From the NCBI RefSeq assembly GCF_015709525.1, contig NZ_JADNRA010000032.1, positions 170,063 to 234,062 on the forward strand: a stretch of DNA of 64,000 nucleotides, in the 5' to 3' direction. This document shows positions 17,023 through 26,269 of this stretch, one piece after another. The stretch comes from Methylocystis sp. L43. GTDB taxonomy: Bacteria > Pseudomonadota > Alphaproteobacteria > Rhizobiales > Beijerinckiaceae. Position numbers and translations under genes: made by a program. The stretch's first letter is position 1. Each line of letters opens with the position of its first letter. The notes beneath the pieces were generated by a model. The model ran no database searches and was not told where the DNA came from. It saw only the letters and a program-made list of their open reading frames with translations.

Positions 17023-19290
17023 ATGACAATTGACGTATCTAAACCGCTTGCGCCGAAGCCGGTTTCACAAGAGCGGTTAGGCGACGCCCTTCGATTTGCG
17101 CCAAATTTTTCTGTCTATGTCCTGCCGCCTGACGCTGTCTGCCTTTATTCGGAGGACAGAAAGTTTTTCCTTCGAGGCGCGCTTTATTGCGCGCTGGCGG
17201 AGCGGATCGGCGCGGGAGAGGACTCCGACGCCATACGCCGGGCGCTCTCCGCAGAGTTTCCCCTCGACTCAATAGACGAGGCGTTCAAGCGACTGCTTGA
17301 TCGCCGATTCGTCGTCCCGGCGGGCGCATCCGATGACGTTGCGGCGGCCTACTGGGCGAGTCTCGGCCTGCAGCCCGAGGTCGCCGCCAAAAATCTGCAG
17401 AAGGTCTCCGTTCAGATCGAAGCCATCGGGATCGGCGGCGCGCGGGAGCTGGAGAAGGCGCTGGACGTTTTCGGCGTCAAGGTCGTGAAGCGCGGAGGCG
17501 ATCTGACCATCGCCTTGGTCGGCGATTATCTTGAAGGTCAACTCGCGGAGTTCAACCGCCGGCGGCTCGAAGCGAAGCAGGATTGGCTGTTGGTGCAGCC
17601 TTCCGGCGTTTTCCCGCTGGTCGGCCCGATCTTCAGCCCGGGCAAGAGCGCCTGCTGGAGATGCCTCGCCGATCGCATGAACTGGAATCGACAGGTCAAG
17701 GCTTTCCTCGGCCGCAAGGAGGCGCGCTGCGTCGCTGTCTCGCCGCTTGGCGCCAATCCGCTCGGCCTGAGCGGCGCCGGCATCGCCGCCGCAGAGATCG
17801 CCAAGGCGATCGCCAGCGGCTTCCGCACCGATCTGCACGAGCACATCGTGAGCCTGGACCTGATGGGCTCGACGGTGGCCCGTCATTATGTGCCGGCTCG
17901 GCCGCAATGCCCAAGCTGCGGCGAGCCCGAGCTGCGCGATCCCGCGCGAGCGCCCACGCCCATCCCGCTGCATGCCGGCAGCGCGAGCGTCGTGACGAGC
18001 GGGGGCTACAGATCGGTCGCGCCGGGCGACACTCTTGCCCGCAATCGCAAGCATGTGAGCCCGCTGACCGGCGTCGTATCGCATCTCGATCGGATCAAGA
18101 GCCAACAGCCGCTCGACGCGAGCTTCATCGCCAGACATAATTTTTCGCCGCGCCCCGAAACTGTCGACGCCCTCCAGGCCGGACTGAGCGGAGACAGCTA
18201 TGGCAAGGGCAGCGTCGCCGAACAGGGCGAAGCCAGCGCGCTGATGGAGGCGATCGAGCGCTACTGCGGGATTTTCCAGGGCGACGAGATCAGGACCGTC
18301 CGACGATTTACGGATTTCCCGGCCGGCGAGGCGATCCTGCCCGATGACATCCTGCTCTATAGCGACGCGCAATATGAGCAGGGCGCGAAAAGCGGCGGCT
18401 GCGGCGAGGGCGCAAAGCGCTTCGATGCCGCCGCGGAGGCGGAATGGTCGCCAGTGTGGTCGCTGCGCGACGAATGTTTTAAATACGTTCCCACCGGCCT
18501 TCTGTATTTCTTCCACGAGTCCGGCTGCGCGAATCAGATCAGCGCGGATTCGAACGGTTGCGCGGCGGGCAATACGATCGAGGAAGCCATTATTCAGGGT
18601 TTCCTCGAACTCGTCGAGCGGGACGCATATGCGATCTGGTGGTACAACCGTCTGCGTCGTCCGGAGATTGATCTCGACAAGCTCGGCGACAGCTATGTGC
18701 GCGACCTCCGCGCCGTCTTCGCGAGGATGGGCCGCGACGTCTGGGCGCTGGACATAACGAGCGATCTTGGCATTCCCGTCGTCGTCGCCGTGGCCCATTG
18801 GATCGAGGACGGACGGGAATATATCGAAGTCGCAGCGGGCGCGCATTTCGATCCAAGGATCGCGACGCTGCGCGCCATGACCGAGCTCAACCAGTTTCTT
18901 GCCATCGAGAGCCTCGGCGGCCGTCCCGAGCTCGGGCCCGATGACGATTATGGAGGCGACCCACTGCCGCTGCGCAAGCACGCCTATATGCGGCCGCAGG
19001 GCAAGGCGTCCTTCGGGCGGTCGCGGTTCAAGAATTTCGCCCAACTCGACGGCCGCGACCAGGTGCTGGCCTGCGTCAAGCTCGCCGCGCGGGCTGGGCA
19101 CGATTTCCTCGTCCTCGATCAGACGCGCCCCGACATTGACGTGCCGGTGGTCCGGGTGATCGTTCCGGGACTGCGGCATTTCTATCGCCGCTTCGGCCCC
19201 GGACGTCTCTACGACGTGCCCATCGCGCTAGGTCTGCGCAAGCGGCCGGTGCGCGAAGCCGATGTCAATCCCTTGTTCCCCCGCACCTAA
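17023..19290 (+). CDS. TOMM cyclodehydratase, fused E1-like partner and YcaO domains
   Basis: A 755-residue fusion. The N-terminal half (to about 330) is the ocin-ThiF/E1-like leader-binding partner, with a Zn tetrad at C211, C214 (CWRC), C296 and C299 (CPSC). The C-terminal half is YcaO, which uses ATP to activate the backbone amide when Cys is cyclised. Its ATP-site motifs are SALMEAIERYCG (406-417) and NTIEEAIIQGFLELVERDA. The C-terminus ends NPLFPRT, where TOMM YcaO proteins usually end in a PxPxP motif; the final proline pattern is therefore reduced. It follows the precursor after 216 bases and overlaps the dehydrogenase gene by 29 bases. Together they should turn core Cys into thiazoles. 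Confidence 0.92.
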   Translation: MTIDVSKPLAPKPVSQERLGDALRFAPNFSVYVLPPDAVCLYSEDRKFFLRGALYCALAERIGAGEDSDAIRRALSAEFPLDSIDEAFKRLLDRRFVVPAGASDDVAAAYWASLGLQPEVAAKNLQKVSVQIEAIGIGGARELEKALDVFGVKVVKRGGDLTIALVGDYLEGQLAEFNRRRLEAKQDWLLVQPSGVFPLVGPIFSPGKSACWRCLADRMNWNRQVKAFLGRKEARCVAVSPLGANPLGLSGAGIAAAEIAKAIASGFRTDLHEHIVSLDLMGSTVARHYVPARPQCPSCGEPELRDPARAPTPIPLHAGSASVVTSGGYRSVAPGDTLARNRKHVSPLTGVVSHLDRIKSQQPLDASFIARHNFSPRPETVDALQAGLSGDSYGKGSVAEQGEASALMEAIERYCGIFQGDEIRTVRRFTDFPAGEAILPDDILLYSDAQYEQGAKSGGCGEGAKRFDAAAEAEWSPVWSLRDECFKYVPTGLLYFFHESGCANQISADSNGCAAGNTIEEAIIQGFLELVERDAYAIWWYNRLRRPEIDLDKLGDSYVRDLRAVFARMGRDVWALDITSDLGIPVVVAVAHWIEDGREYIEVAAGAHFDPRIATLRAMTELNQFLAIESLGGRPELGPDDDYGGDPLPLRKHAYMRPQGKASFGRSRFKNFAQLDGRDQVLACVKLAARAGHDFLVLDQTRPDIDVPVVRVIVPGLRHFYRRFGPGRLYDVPIALGLRKRPVREADVNPLFPRT

Positions 19291-20734
19291 TTTGTTTAGC
19301 GATACGTCCCAACCGCCCGCGCCGCCGGCAAGGCTCTTCGCACGACTCAATCCTGGCGTGACGCTCGAGCCCAACGCCACGGGCGGCCTCTCCGCCGTTT
19401 TCGACGGTCGGACCGTGGAGTTCGGAACTTTCGGCGCCGATGTCGCAGGGCGCGCCGCCGAGTTCGAAACGGGCGTAGCATTCGATGGGGAGCGGGACGG
19501 GGAGATCCGCGAACTCGTCCGCAGGCTGGCGCTTTACGGACTCTTGGAATATCGCCTGGCCCGCGCGCCGAGCGGTCCCGACCTCATCGTCATCGAGCCG
19601 CAGATGCGCGACTATGCGCCACGGCTGGTCGCGGTGGACGAGGATCGCGCGGTGGCGCTGTCGCGCTTCGCCTATATTCGGCGGCGCGGCGCCGACATGG
19701 TGCTCGAGTCTCCGCGCGCATGCGCGCTCTTCCGATTGTGCGATCCTAGCGTTGCAGCAATGATCGCGCATCTGTCGGAGGCGCGTACGGTGAGAGAGCT
19801 CCGCAATTCGCCTAACTTTCCGGGCGTTGAGCTGCTGGCGCTGCTCCTTGACGGCGAGATCCTGTTCACGCCCGACCCTGACGGCGACACAGCGCTTCGC
19901 GCGGCCGAAGGCGACGACGATCTCATCTTATGGGATTTCCACGATCTGCTGTTTCACGCCCGCAGCACGAACGGGCGTCACGCCAATCCCTCCGGCGGAA
20001 TCTATGCCCACGCGCATCTCGCAGCGCTGCCGCCCGCGATACGGCCGAGCTGGCCAGGGCCGGCGATCGACTTGAAGACGCTTGATGCGGCGCCGCCTTC
20101 GGCCTTTGCGGCACTGTTGCGGCGCCGACGCTCGACTCGCATTTTCGATGAGCAGCGCCCGATCACGCTGGCGGAGGTGGCGCGGCTCCTCGACGGCGCC
20201 GCACGAATCATATCGCGAGAGCGAAAGACTGACGAAGACGAGGATGAATCGTTGGAGGTCGCCCCTCGCCCCTATCCGTCGGGCGGCGCGAGCTATGAAT
20301 TGGAGCTCTATCTCGCCGTCGACAGATGTGAGGGTCTGGCACGCGGCTTCTATCATTACGACGCCAGCCGCCGCGCTCTTGTTTTGATCGAGACCAACGC
20401 GCATTGGCTTACGGCGATGCTGGAGGACGCGCAATTCGCCATGGGCGCGCCGGCGGTCCCGCAAATCCTCATTACAATGTCGGCGCGGTTTAGCCGCGTG
20501 TCCTGGAAATACAGCGGTTTCGCCTATGCGCTCGTTCTGAAACACGTCGGCGTGCTGATGCAGACGCTCTATCTGATGGCCGCCGAGATGGAGATCGGCG
20601 CCTGCGCGATCGGGGTCGGAGACATCGACCTCTTTGCAAAAATGACGGGCCTCGCGTTTCACGTCGAAGGATCGGTCGGCCAGATCGCGATCGGACGCGG
20701 CGTTCAAAGCGATTCAACGCCCGTCACCGATTGA
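19262..20734 (+). CDS. SagB-type azoline dehydrogenase
   Basis: A 490-residue protein. The C-terminal part from about 275 is an FMN-dependent nitroreductase-like domain with RRRSTRIFDEQRPITLAEVARLL and YPSGGASYELELYLAV near the flavin site, followed by LKHVGVLMQTLYLMAAEMEIGACAIG. The N-terminal 270 residues are the extra leader-binding-type region of long SagB proteins. It should oxidise thiazolines made by the cyclodehydratase to thiazoles. Translation is probably coupled, since its ATG lies inside the 3' end of the YcaO gene. The length matches the long SagB subgroup. Confidence 0.92.
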   Translation: MSIPCSPAPNLFSDTSQPPAPPARLFARLNPGVTLEPNATGGLSAVFDGRTVEFGTFGADVAGRAAEFETGVAFDGERDGEIRELVRRLALYGLLEYRLARAPSGPDLIVIEPQMRDYAPRLVAVDEDRAVALSRFAYIRRRGADMVLESPRACALFRLCDPSVAAMIAHLSEARTVRELRNSPNFPGVELLALLLDGEILFTPDPDGDTALRAAEGDDDLILWDFHDLLFHARSTNGRHANPSGGIYAHAHLAALPPAIRPSWPGPAIDLKTLDAAPPSAFAALLRRRRSTRIFDEQRPITLAEVARLLDGAARIISRERKTDEDEDESLEVAPRPYPSGGASYELELYLAVDRCEGLARGFYHYDASRRALVLIETNAHWLTAMLEDAQFAMGAPAVPQILITMSARFSRVSWKYSGFAYALVLKHVGVLMQTLYLMAAEMEIGACAIGVGDIDLFAKMTGLAFHVEGSVGQIAIGRGVQSDSTPVTD

Positions 20735-20782
20735 CGGCGCATCGCCAGCGCGACTGACAGATCTGCGATCAGGGATCGTCCC

Positions 20783-22360
20783 ATGACTGGCGCAGCACGA
20801 CGCGATGTATTGATCGGAGCCGGGACATCCGCTCTGGCGGTCGCGACCGCGCCATGGTCGCGCGGGGCGTTGGCTCAGAAGACCCATTCCCTTCCCGCAT
20901 CGGAGTGGGATTACTGCACGATCAAAGATCTCGTGGCCGCCTTGCGGGCGCGAAAAATTTCCGCGCTGGAGCTCACGGATTGCGCGATTGCGCGCATCGA
21001 AACGGGAGACCGCCGCGTCAATGCCGTCGTCGTGCGAGACTTCGAACGCGCTCGCGAGGCGGCCAAGGCGGCGGATATCGCACTGTCTCGCGGAGAAAGG
21101 GGCGCATTGCTTGGCGTCCCGATGACGGTGAAGGAATCCTTCGATATCGCCGGACTGCCGACGACCTGGGGCGACCCGCAGTTCACGCGCTTCATGCCGC
21201 AAGAAGACGCCTTGGTCGTGGCGCGTTTGAGGAAAGCGGGCGCCGTGATCCTTGGAAAGACCAATGTTCCGCTGATGCTGAGCGATTGGCAGACCTACAA
21301 CGACATCTACGGCACAACCAACAACCCTTGGAATCTTCGGCTCACGCCAGGGGGATCCTCGGGCGGCTCGGCGGCGGCGCTTGCTTGCGGTTTCGGGCCG
21401 CTGTCGATCGGCTCGGACCGTGGCGGTTCGTTGCGCGCGCCAGCGCATTATTGCGGCGTCTATGCTCACAAGCCGACATCAGGCCTTGTGCCTAATCGCG
21501 GACTGACCCCGCCGGGCGCGCCGCCCTTGCCGCGCGATTGCGATCTCGGGGTCATCGGTCCTATGGCGAGAAGCGCTGCGGACCTCGCGCTTGCGCTCGA
21601 TGTGATCGCAGGACCGGACGAGGAACGCGCCGGCGCCGGCTACCGGCTGGCTTTGCCCTCGGCCCGGCACGATAGCCTCAAGAACTTCCGCGTTCTCGTC
21701 ATCGACACGCATCCGCTTGGCCGTACCGCCAGCGTGGTGAGGGCGGCGCTCGGTCGATTGTCGGAGCGGCTCGTCCGTGCGGGGGCCAAACTCGCGCACG
21801 CGAGTCCTTTGCTGCCCGACCTTGCCGAATCGGCGCGTCTTTATGTTCGGCTGTTGTCCGCATTTTGGGGCGCGGATTTGCGACCCAGCGTCTATGCCAG
21901 GCTGCGCAGCGCGGCCGCAGCGCTGTCGCCCCGGAACCGGAGCCTCGCGGCCGAACGTACGCGCGGCGCGGTCATCAGCCATCGGGATTGGCTGGCGGCG
22001 GACGGGGCGCGGAGCGAGCTTCAGGAGCGGTGGCGAGAGCTCTTTCGTGACTGGGACGTCGTGCTCTGCCCGGCGACGCCGACGCCCGCTTTTCCGCACG
22101 ATCATTCGCCGATCGAGTCGCGACGCATCCAGATCGACGGCCGATCCTACGCCTACCTCGACGCCCAAATCCTGTGGGCGGGGCTTGCCACGATCTCCGG
22201 TCTTCCGGCGACGGTGGCGCCGATCGATCGAACAGAGACCGGCTTGCCGATTGGCGTGCAGATCATAGGACCTTACCTCGAAGATCGCACGACGATCGCC
22301 TTCGCCGAACTCCTCGAGCGGGAGTTCGGCGGTTTCGCGCCTCCGCCGGATTACGCGTAG
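20783..22360 (+). CDS. amidase-signature enzyme with Tat-like signal, in the TOMM operon
   Basis: A 525-residue member of the amidase-signature family. The Ser-Ser-Lys triad is visible: K117 in MTVKESFD, the cis-Ser at about 192-193 in GGSSGGS, and the nucleophile S216 in GSDRGGSLR. The N-terminus, ARRDVLIGAGTSALAVATAP, looks like a twin-arginine signal, with a possible cleavage near GALAQ, so the enzyme is probably exported. It begins 48 bases after the SagB stop in the same direction. It might trim or inactivate an amide in the modified peptide or just be a neighbour; its substrate is unknown. Confidence 0.85.
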   Translation: MTGAARRDVLIGAGTSALAVATAPWSRGALAQKTHSLPASEWDYCTIKDLVAALRARKISALELTDCAIARIETGDRRVNAVVVRDFERAREAAKAADIALSRGERGALLGVPMTVKESFDIAGLPTTWGDPQFTRFMPQEDALVVARLRKAGAVILGKTNVPLMLSDWQTYNDIYGTTNNPWNLRLTPGGSSGGSAAALACGFGPLSIGSDRGGSLRAPAHYCGVYAHKPTSGLVPNRGLTPPGAPPLPRDCDLGVIGPMARSAADLALALDVIAGPDEERAGAGYRLALPSARHDSLKNFRVLVIDTHPLGRTASVVRAALGRLSERLVRAGAKLAHASPLLPDLAESARLYVRLLSAFWGADLRPSVYARLRSAAAALSPRNRSLAAERTRGAVISHRDWLAADGARSELQERWRELFRDWDVVLCPATPTPAFPHDHSPIESRRIQIDGRSYAYLDAQILWAGLATISGLPATVAPIDRTETGLPIGVQIIGPYLEDRTTIAFAELLEREFGGFAPPPDYA

Positions 22361-22544
22361 GTCATTGAGCGCAACGCCGCCATCCGCGCTCTTCGTAACC
22401 CCAACGGACGCGTCGCTGGCGTTAATTTTTCTCCGCCGGCGACGGCGACGCCTGCAGGGCGACTAAGCCGAGCTGTCATTGACGACCGCCACAGGGGGCC
22501 GGCCGACGTCGCGCACAACAATCATTGGCTGTCGGCGCGCGCCT

Positions 22545-22916
22545 TCAGGTCGTCTCCATAACTCCCAAAACCGCGCCGATCTTCTGCGCCAATTGCTCGA
22601 TCGAGAATGGCTTTGGCAGGAAATTAACGCCGCGATCGAGCACGCCGTTATGAATCACCGCGTTTCGCGAAAACCCCGTTGTAAACACCACCTTCAGATC
22701 GGGACGACGGCGCAGCGCCTGTTCTGCAAGGGCGCTACCGTTCATGTCTGGCATAACGATATCGGTGAATAGCAGCGCGATCTGAGGATTGGCGTCGATA
22801 AGCGCAAGCGCCTCGGCGCCGTTCCCCGCAGCGAGCGCGCTATATCCCAAGTCGTCCAACATCGCGACGGCGACGCTCCGCATCCGGTCCTCGTCTTCGA
22901 CCACGAGGATGAGCAT
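22545..22916 (-). CDS. receiver domain, frameshifted away from the hybrid kinase
   Basis: A 123-residue receiver domain starting at ATG 22916, with the acidic pocket (VVEDEDRM), phosphoacceptor Asp in [13 protein letters not shown], Thr in VFTTGF and Lys in LPKPFS. It lies in another frame directly after the HATPase domain of the kinase at 22742-24421. In related hybrid kinases these are one protein, so a one-base indel near 22930-22945 has split them. It could still be made separately, because GGAG directly precedes its ATG, though the spacing is too short to be good. Confidence 0.7.
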   Translation of the reverse strand: MLILVVEDEDRMRSVAVAMLDDLGYSALAAGNGAEALALIDANPQIALLFTDIVMPDMNGSALAEQALRRRPDLKVVFTTGFSRNAVIHNGVLDRGVNFLPKPFSIEQLAQKIGAVLGVMETT

Positions 22917-24421
22917 CTCCGGCGTGCCCTCAAAGCCGGCCCGATATCGCTCGTCTGGTGAGTTGGAGCCACGGCTTCTCGCTCGATGACGAAGCGCGGC
23001 AGATAAATCTTCACCGTCGTGCCCTGGCCAGGCTCCGAATAGATTTTGATGTGCCCGCCCGACTGCTTGACGAAGCCGAATACTTGACTGAGGCCGAGTC
23101 CCGTTCCTTTGCCAGGGCCCTTGGTTGTGAAGAACGGCTCAAACGCCTTGGCGATAACCTCCGGCGGCATGCCGGCTCCAGTATCGCTGACGGCGACCAA
23201 TACGTATTGACCCTCCTTCACTTCGGCGTGTTCCCGCGCGTAGTGGTCGTCGATATAGGCGTTCGAGGTCTCGATCGTCACCTTGCCTTCGTCGTTCATC
23301 GCGTCGCGGGCGTTGACGGCTAAGTTCAATAGCGCGCTCTCGAGTTGGTTGGGGTCGACGTGGACCCGCCAGACCCCGCTCGCCAGAACCGTCTCGACGT
23401 TGATGGATTCGCCAAGGGTGCGCCGGATCATCTCCGCCATGCCGCCCACCAACTTATTGGCGTCCACGGCCTGAGGCGCGAGCGGCTGCTGACGCGAAAA
23501 GGCGAGCAGGCGATGGGTTAAAGCTGCCGCGCGATCGACGCATTCCATGGCCTTGTCGATCAAGCTGTCCTGGTCGATCTCGCCGCGCGCCATCTTGCGC
23601 TTCAGGAGGTTGAGGCATCCGACGATGACCGCAAGCATATTGTTGAAGTCATGCGCCAGTCCGCCTGTAAGTTGACCGACGGCTTGCATTTTTTGAGACT
23701 GTCTGAGTTGGCTTTCCACGCGCTCCCGCCGTTCGCTTTGCTCGGCTGCGAGGGTGAGCGCGTTTTGAAGCGCAATATTGGCTGTTTGGAGTTCGCCAAC
23801 CTGCCGCTGTCGGTCCTTGAGGGTCGCCCAACCCAGGAGAGCCGCTAACAGGAGAGCGCCTGTAACGCCGAACTGCGTCAACGTCACCGTCCAGCGCATT
23901 TCGGCGTTTCTTTTCGTCAAGAGGCGCGCTTCTTCGGCGAGCATTTCGGCAATAATGCTGCGCGCCTCGTCCATGAGCTGTTTGCCGGCGTTAACGCTAT
24001 CGGACAAAGACATATCCGGCGTGATCCGGCGTTCCTGAATGCTTTTTTGTAATGAAGCCAGTCTTTCCGCCGCGACCGAACGCAAGCGGTCCAGTCGTTG
24101 CTTCTGCTTTTCGTTGTCTGATACAGCCCCTTCCAACGTCGCCCAGCGCTCGCCGATCGTTTGGTCGGCGTTACGGAACCGCTCCAAAAACGCTTCGTTG
24201 CCCGTCAGCAAGAACCCCCGCTGGCCGGTTTCCGCATCCTGAAGGGTGGAGAGAGCTTGCAGAAGCGCTGTGCGCGCTGAAAGCGTGTGCTCGACCCATG
24301 CTTGAGCTATCACCTGTTTCTCAAGGGAGAGGGCCGCGCCAACGATCGCTGCGACGAGAAGTCCAAAGATAGTCCAGGCAGGGTCTTTCTTGGAAGCGTA
24401 ACCGTTACTGTCATTTTCCAT
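22742..24421 (-). CDS. CHASE3 hybrid sensor histidine kinase (frameshifted before receiver)
   Basis: From ATG 24421 (AGG nearby; GTG at 24433 is possible). A first membrane span at about 20-38 is followed by a periplasmic CHASE3 domain ([21 protein letters not shown]) and a second span near 185-205. Then come a coiled coil, the HisKA motif ([16 protein letters not shown], with the phosphoaccepting His) and a full ATPase domain ([28 protein letters not shown]). After about residue 470 the frame leaves the family and the last 60 residues are nonsense, while the receiver domain appears in another frame. The kinase core is intact. The break could be real, a sequencing error or programmed. Confidence 0.8.
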   Translation of the reverse strand: MENDSNGYASKKDPAWTIFGLLVAAIVGAALSLEKQVIAQAWVEHTLSARTALLQALSTLQDAETGQRGFLLTGNEAFLERFRNADQTIGERWATLEGAVSDNEKQKQRLDRLRSVAAERLASLQKSIQERRITPDMSLSDSVNAGKQLMDEARSIIAEMLAEEARLLTKRNAEMRWTVTLTQFGVTGALLLAALLGWATLKDRQRQVGELQTANIALQNALTLAAEQSERRERVESQLRQSQKMQAVGQLTGGLAHDFNNMLAVIVGCLNLLKRKMARGEIDQDSLIDKAMECVDRAAALTHRLLAFSRQQPLAPQAVDANKLVGGMAEMIRRTLGESINVETVLASGVWRVHVDPNQLESALLNLAVNARDAMNDEGKVTIETSNAYIDDHYAREHAEVKEGQYVLVAVSDTGAGMPPEVIAKAFEPFFTTKGPGKGTGLGLSQVFGFVKQSGGHIKIYSEPGQGTTVKIYLPRFVIEREAVAPTHQTSDIGPALRARRRCSSSWSKTRTGCGASPSRCWTTWDIARSLRGTAPRRLRLSTPILRSRCYSPISLCQT

Positions 24422-24697
24422 GACCTGTTCCACGACCTGGCAGACAGACGACGCGATCAGATTTACACGAGTGGGGGTCTGTCAACCTCCCGCTGCATTG
24501 GCCCGCGTGCTCAGGACGGCGTACGTCTCTCCCGAGGACGCGCCGCGCGCTGCTCGCGCCATGATGACAGCGCAAAGTCTTTGTGGAATGCCTTGAGCGG
24601 AAGCGCGGCGGGCGCGCCCGCCGGGTCATGAGTCGCTCGGGTTAAGAGGCGCCGGCGATCACGGCACTGATTGAACGCCCTGCGCTCCAGACGCTTC

Positions 24698-26155
24698 TTA
24701 CGTTCGAACCGCTTCCATGTTCTGAGCGGGAATGGTGTGGGCCGTCTTATCCCAACTCAACGGTTGCCCGCGCACTTTATGGCGCCAAACGAAAATATAG
24801 AGCGCGCGCAACGCTGCGGAGAAATTAATGAAGTTCGAGAAAACGACCCTTGGCGCCGCCATCAGACCTTGGCCGAACCCATAGATCGACGTCGTAAAGA
24901 TCATTCGCTGGATGAGCCGGTTGATGAGCAACAGGATGTTGACGAAGAACACTACGCGCAGGGTAGGGTCGAGCATTGCATAGCCGGCGATGCGCCATTC
25001 TTCGCTCACTGTTCCAAGAAGAAGGATCGCAACTGCGTCGAAGGCCAGGAAATATGCGACGACGGCGATGATGCCGGACAGGATGCCCTTGCGGTCGCGT
25101 AGAAAAAACAACCTCTCGGTAAGCGTGTTGCCCCAGCCAAGCTTCGAGGCCCCCTGGAAGCCGATTCCCAGGAGCCAGCGTGCGCGTTGGCGATAGGCGG
25201 CTCGGTAGTCGCTCGGAAAATGTTCTCTCGCCGCAATCGCGAGCGGCGTTGCGATCCGCTGCACCTGATCGGTCCCGCGCGGAATATCCAGCGTATAGGG
25301 AGCCTCATTGAGAATGAACGCGGATTTCAGGCCAAGGCTCTTCATCGCGAAGGCGACGTCGTAGTCCTCAGTTAAAGCAACCGGGTCGAACACCTCGCCC
25401 TGTCGCCAGGATTTCAGCGCTTCGATCGCTCTCCTGCTGAAACAGGCGGCCACGCCGGCGCACGGAATGACGCCCGTTAGACGCTGCCGGACAAACAGAT
25501 CCTTATTATGAAACTCCGCGAACTCATCCATGTAGGTGCCCGCGGTCATTTGAAGGAGCGTGCGCCGAAAGGAATATACGGGGATCTGGATGAAATCGAA
25601 GGTGGCGATGAGCGCGCTGAACAGCGGAAATTCCAGCGGATGGATGACATCCTCGCTGTCGTGGAGCACAAATCCTTGAAACTCTATATTTGAGTCTTTC
25701 TCATACTTGCCGATTTCCGCGATGAGCGCGTTGAGACAATCGGCTTTCGTCGTCGGCCCGTCATGCGGACCGATCACGAGACGGACATTCGCCGGGAGTT
25801 CCGCAGCGGCCCTGAGCACTTCGCGCTGAGTCGCCGCATCGTTCGGATAGGCGCCAACGAAGAAAACCGTTGTCGCCGAATGGACGGCGTTGGTCTTCAA
25901 CATGTCGTAAATGACGTCCTCTTCGCGCCAGGCCGGCACCATGACCGCGAGAGGGCGTTGCGGACGTTCAAGCAGCTCTTGCTCAGAAAGCTGAGACTGT
26001 TCGGCGCGAATCGTTCCTGAAATTCTCATAGCCCAATAAATGATGTCTACGAGGACATCATCGAGGCTATAAAGAATAATGGCGACGCCAAATACAAAGA
26101 ACAGCCCCACCAGCGCGTCGACATAGGCGACCGTGGCGTCCGTCAAGTCAAACAT
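24698..26155 (-). CDS. nfrB: NfrB-like inner-membrane glycosyltransferase (N4-glycan type)
   Basis: A 485-residue protein resembling the N-terminal half of E. coli NfrB: an early membrane span, SLDDVLVDIIYWAMRI, PLAVMVPAWREEDVI, the acidic HDSEDVIHPLE, the TEDYDVAFAMKS motif, QRARWLLGIGFQG (QxxRW) and further spans at about 350-450. E. coli NfrB goes on with a c-di-GMP-binding MshEN part of about 250 residues; this protein lacks it and ends right after the membrane domain. It should polymerise and export an aminosugar glycan from a UDP-sugar. The upstream wecB and divergent nfrA-like gene complete the set. Confidence 0.85.
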   Translation of the reverse strand: MFDLTDATVAYVDALVGLFFVFGVAIILYSLDDVLVDIIYWAMRISGTIRAEQSQLSEQELLERPQRPLAVMVPAWREEDVIYDMLKTNAVHSATTVFFVGAYPNDAATQREVLRAAAELPANVRLVIGPHDGPTTKADCLNALIAEIGKYEKDSNIEFQGFVLHDSEDVIHPLEFPLFSALIATFDFIQIPVYSFRRTLLQMTAGTYMDEFAEFHNKDLFVRQRLTGVIPCAGVAACFSRRAIEALKSWRQGEVFDPVALTEDYDVAFAMKSLGLKSAFILNEAPYTLDIPRGTDQVQRIATPLAIAAREHFPSDYRAAYRQRARWLLGIGFQGASKLGWGNTLTERLFFLRDRKGILSGIIAVVAYFLAFDAVAILLLGTVSEEWRIAGYAMLDPTLRVVFFVNILLLINRLIQRMIFTTSIYGFGQGLMAAPRVVFSNFINFSAALRALYIFVWRHKVRGQPLSWDKTAHTIPAQNMEAVRT

Positions 26156-26269
26156 CAGTCGTCCTTAAGCCCTTCAGCCTCGCGTGTTCGGCGGATTGAG
26201 CGCGCGTCGGACATTCTTGTTTATGCGCCTTGCCGCTTAGAGAGCGGCAAGACGAAGCGCTGAAGCGGC

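Noticed and set aside
17269..19179. 636-residue open frame antisense to the cyclodehydratase
   Set aside because: Shadow of the YcaO fusion gene; no recognisable domains and no ribosome site.
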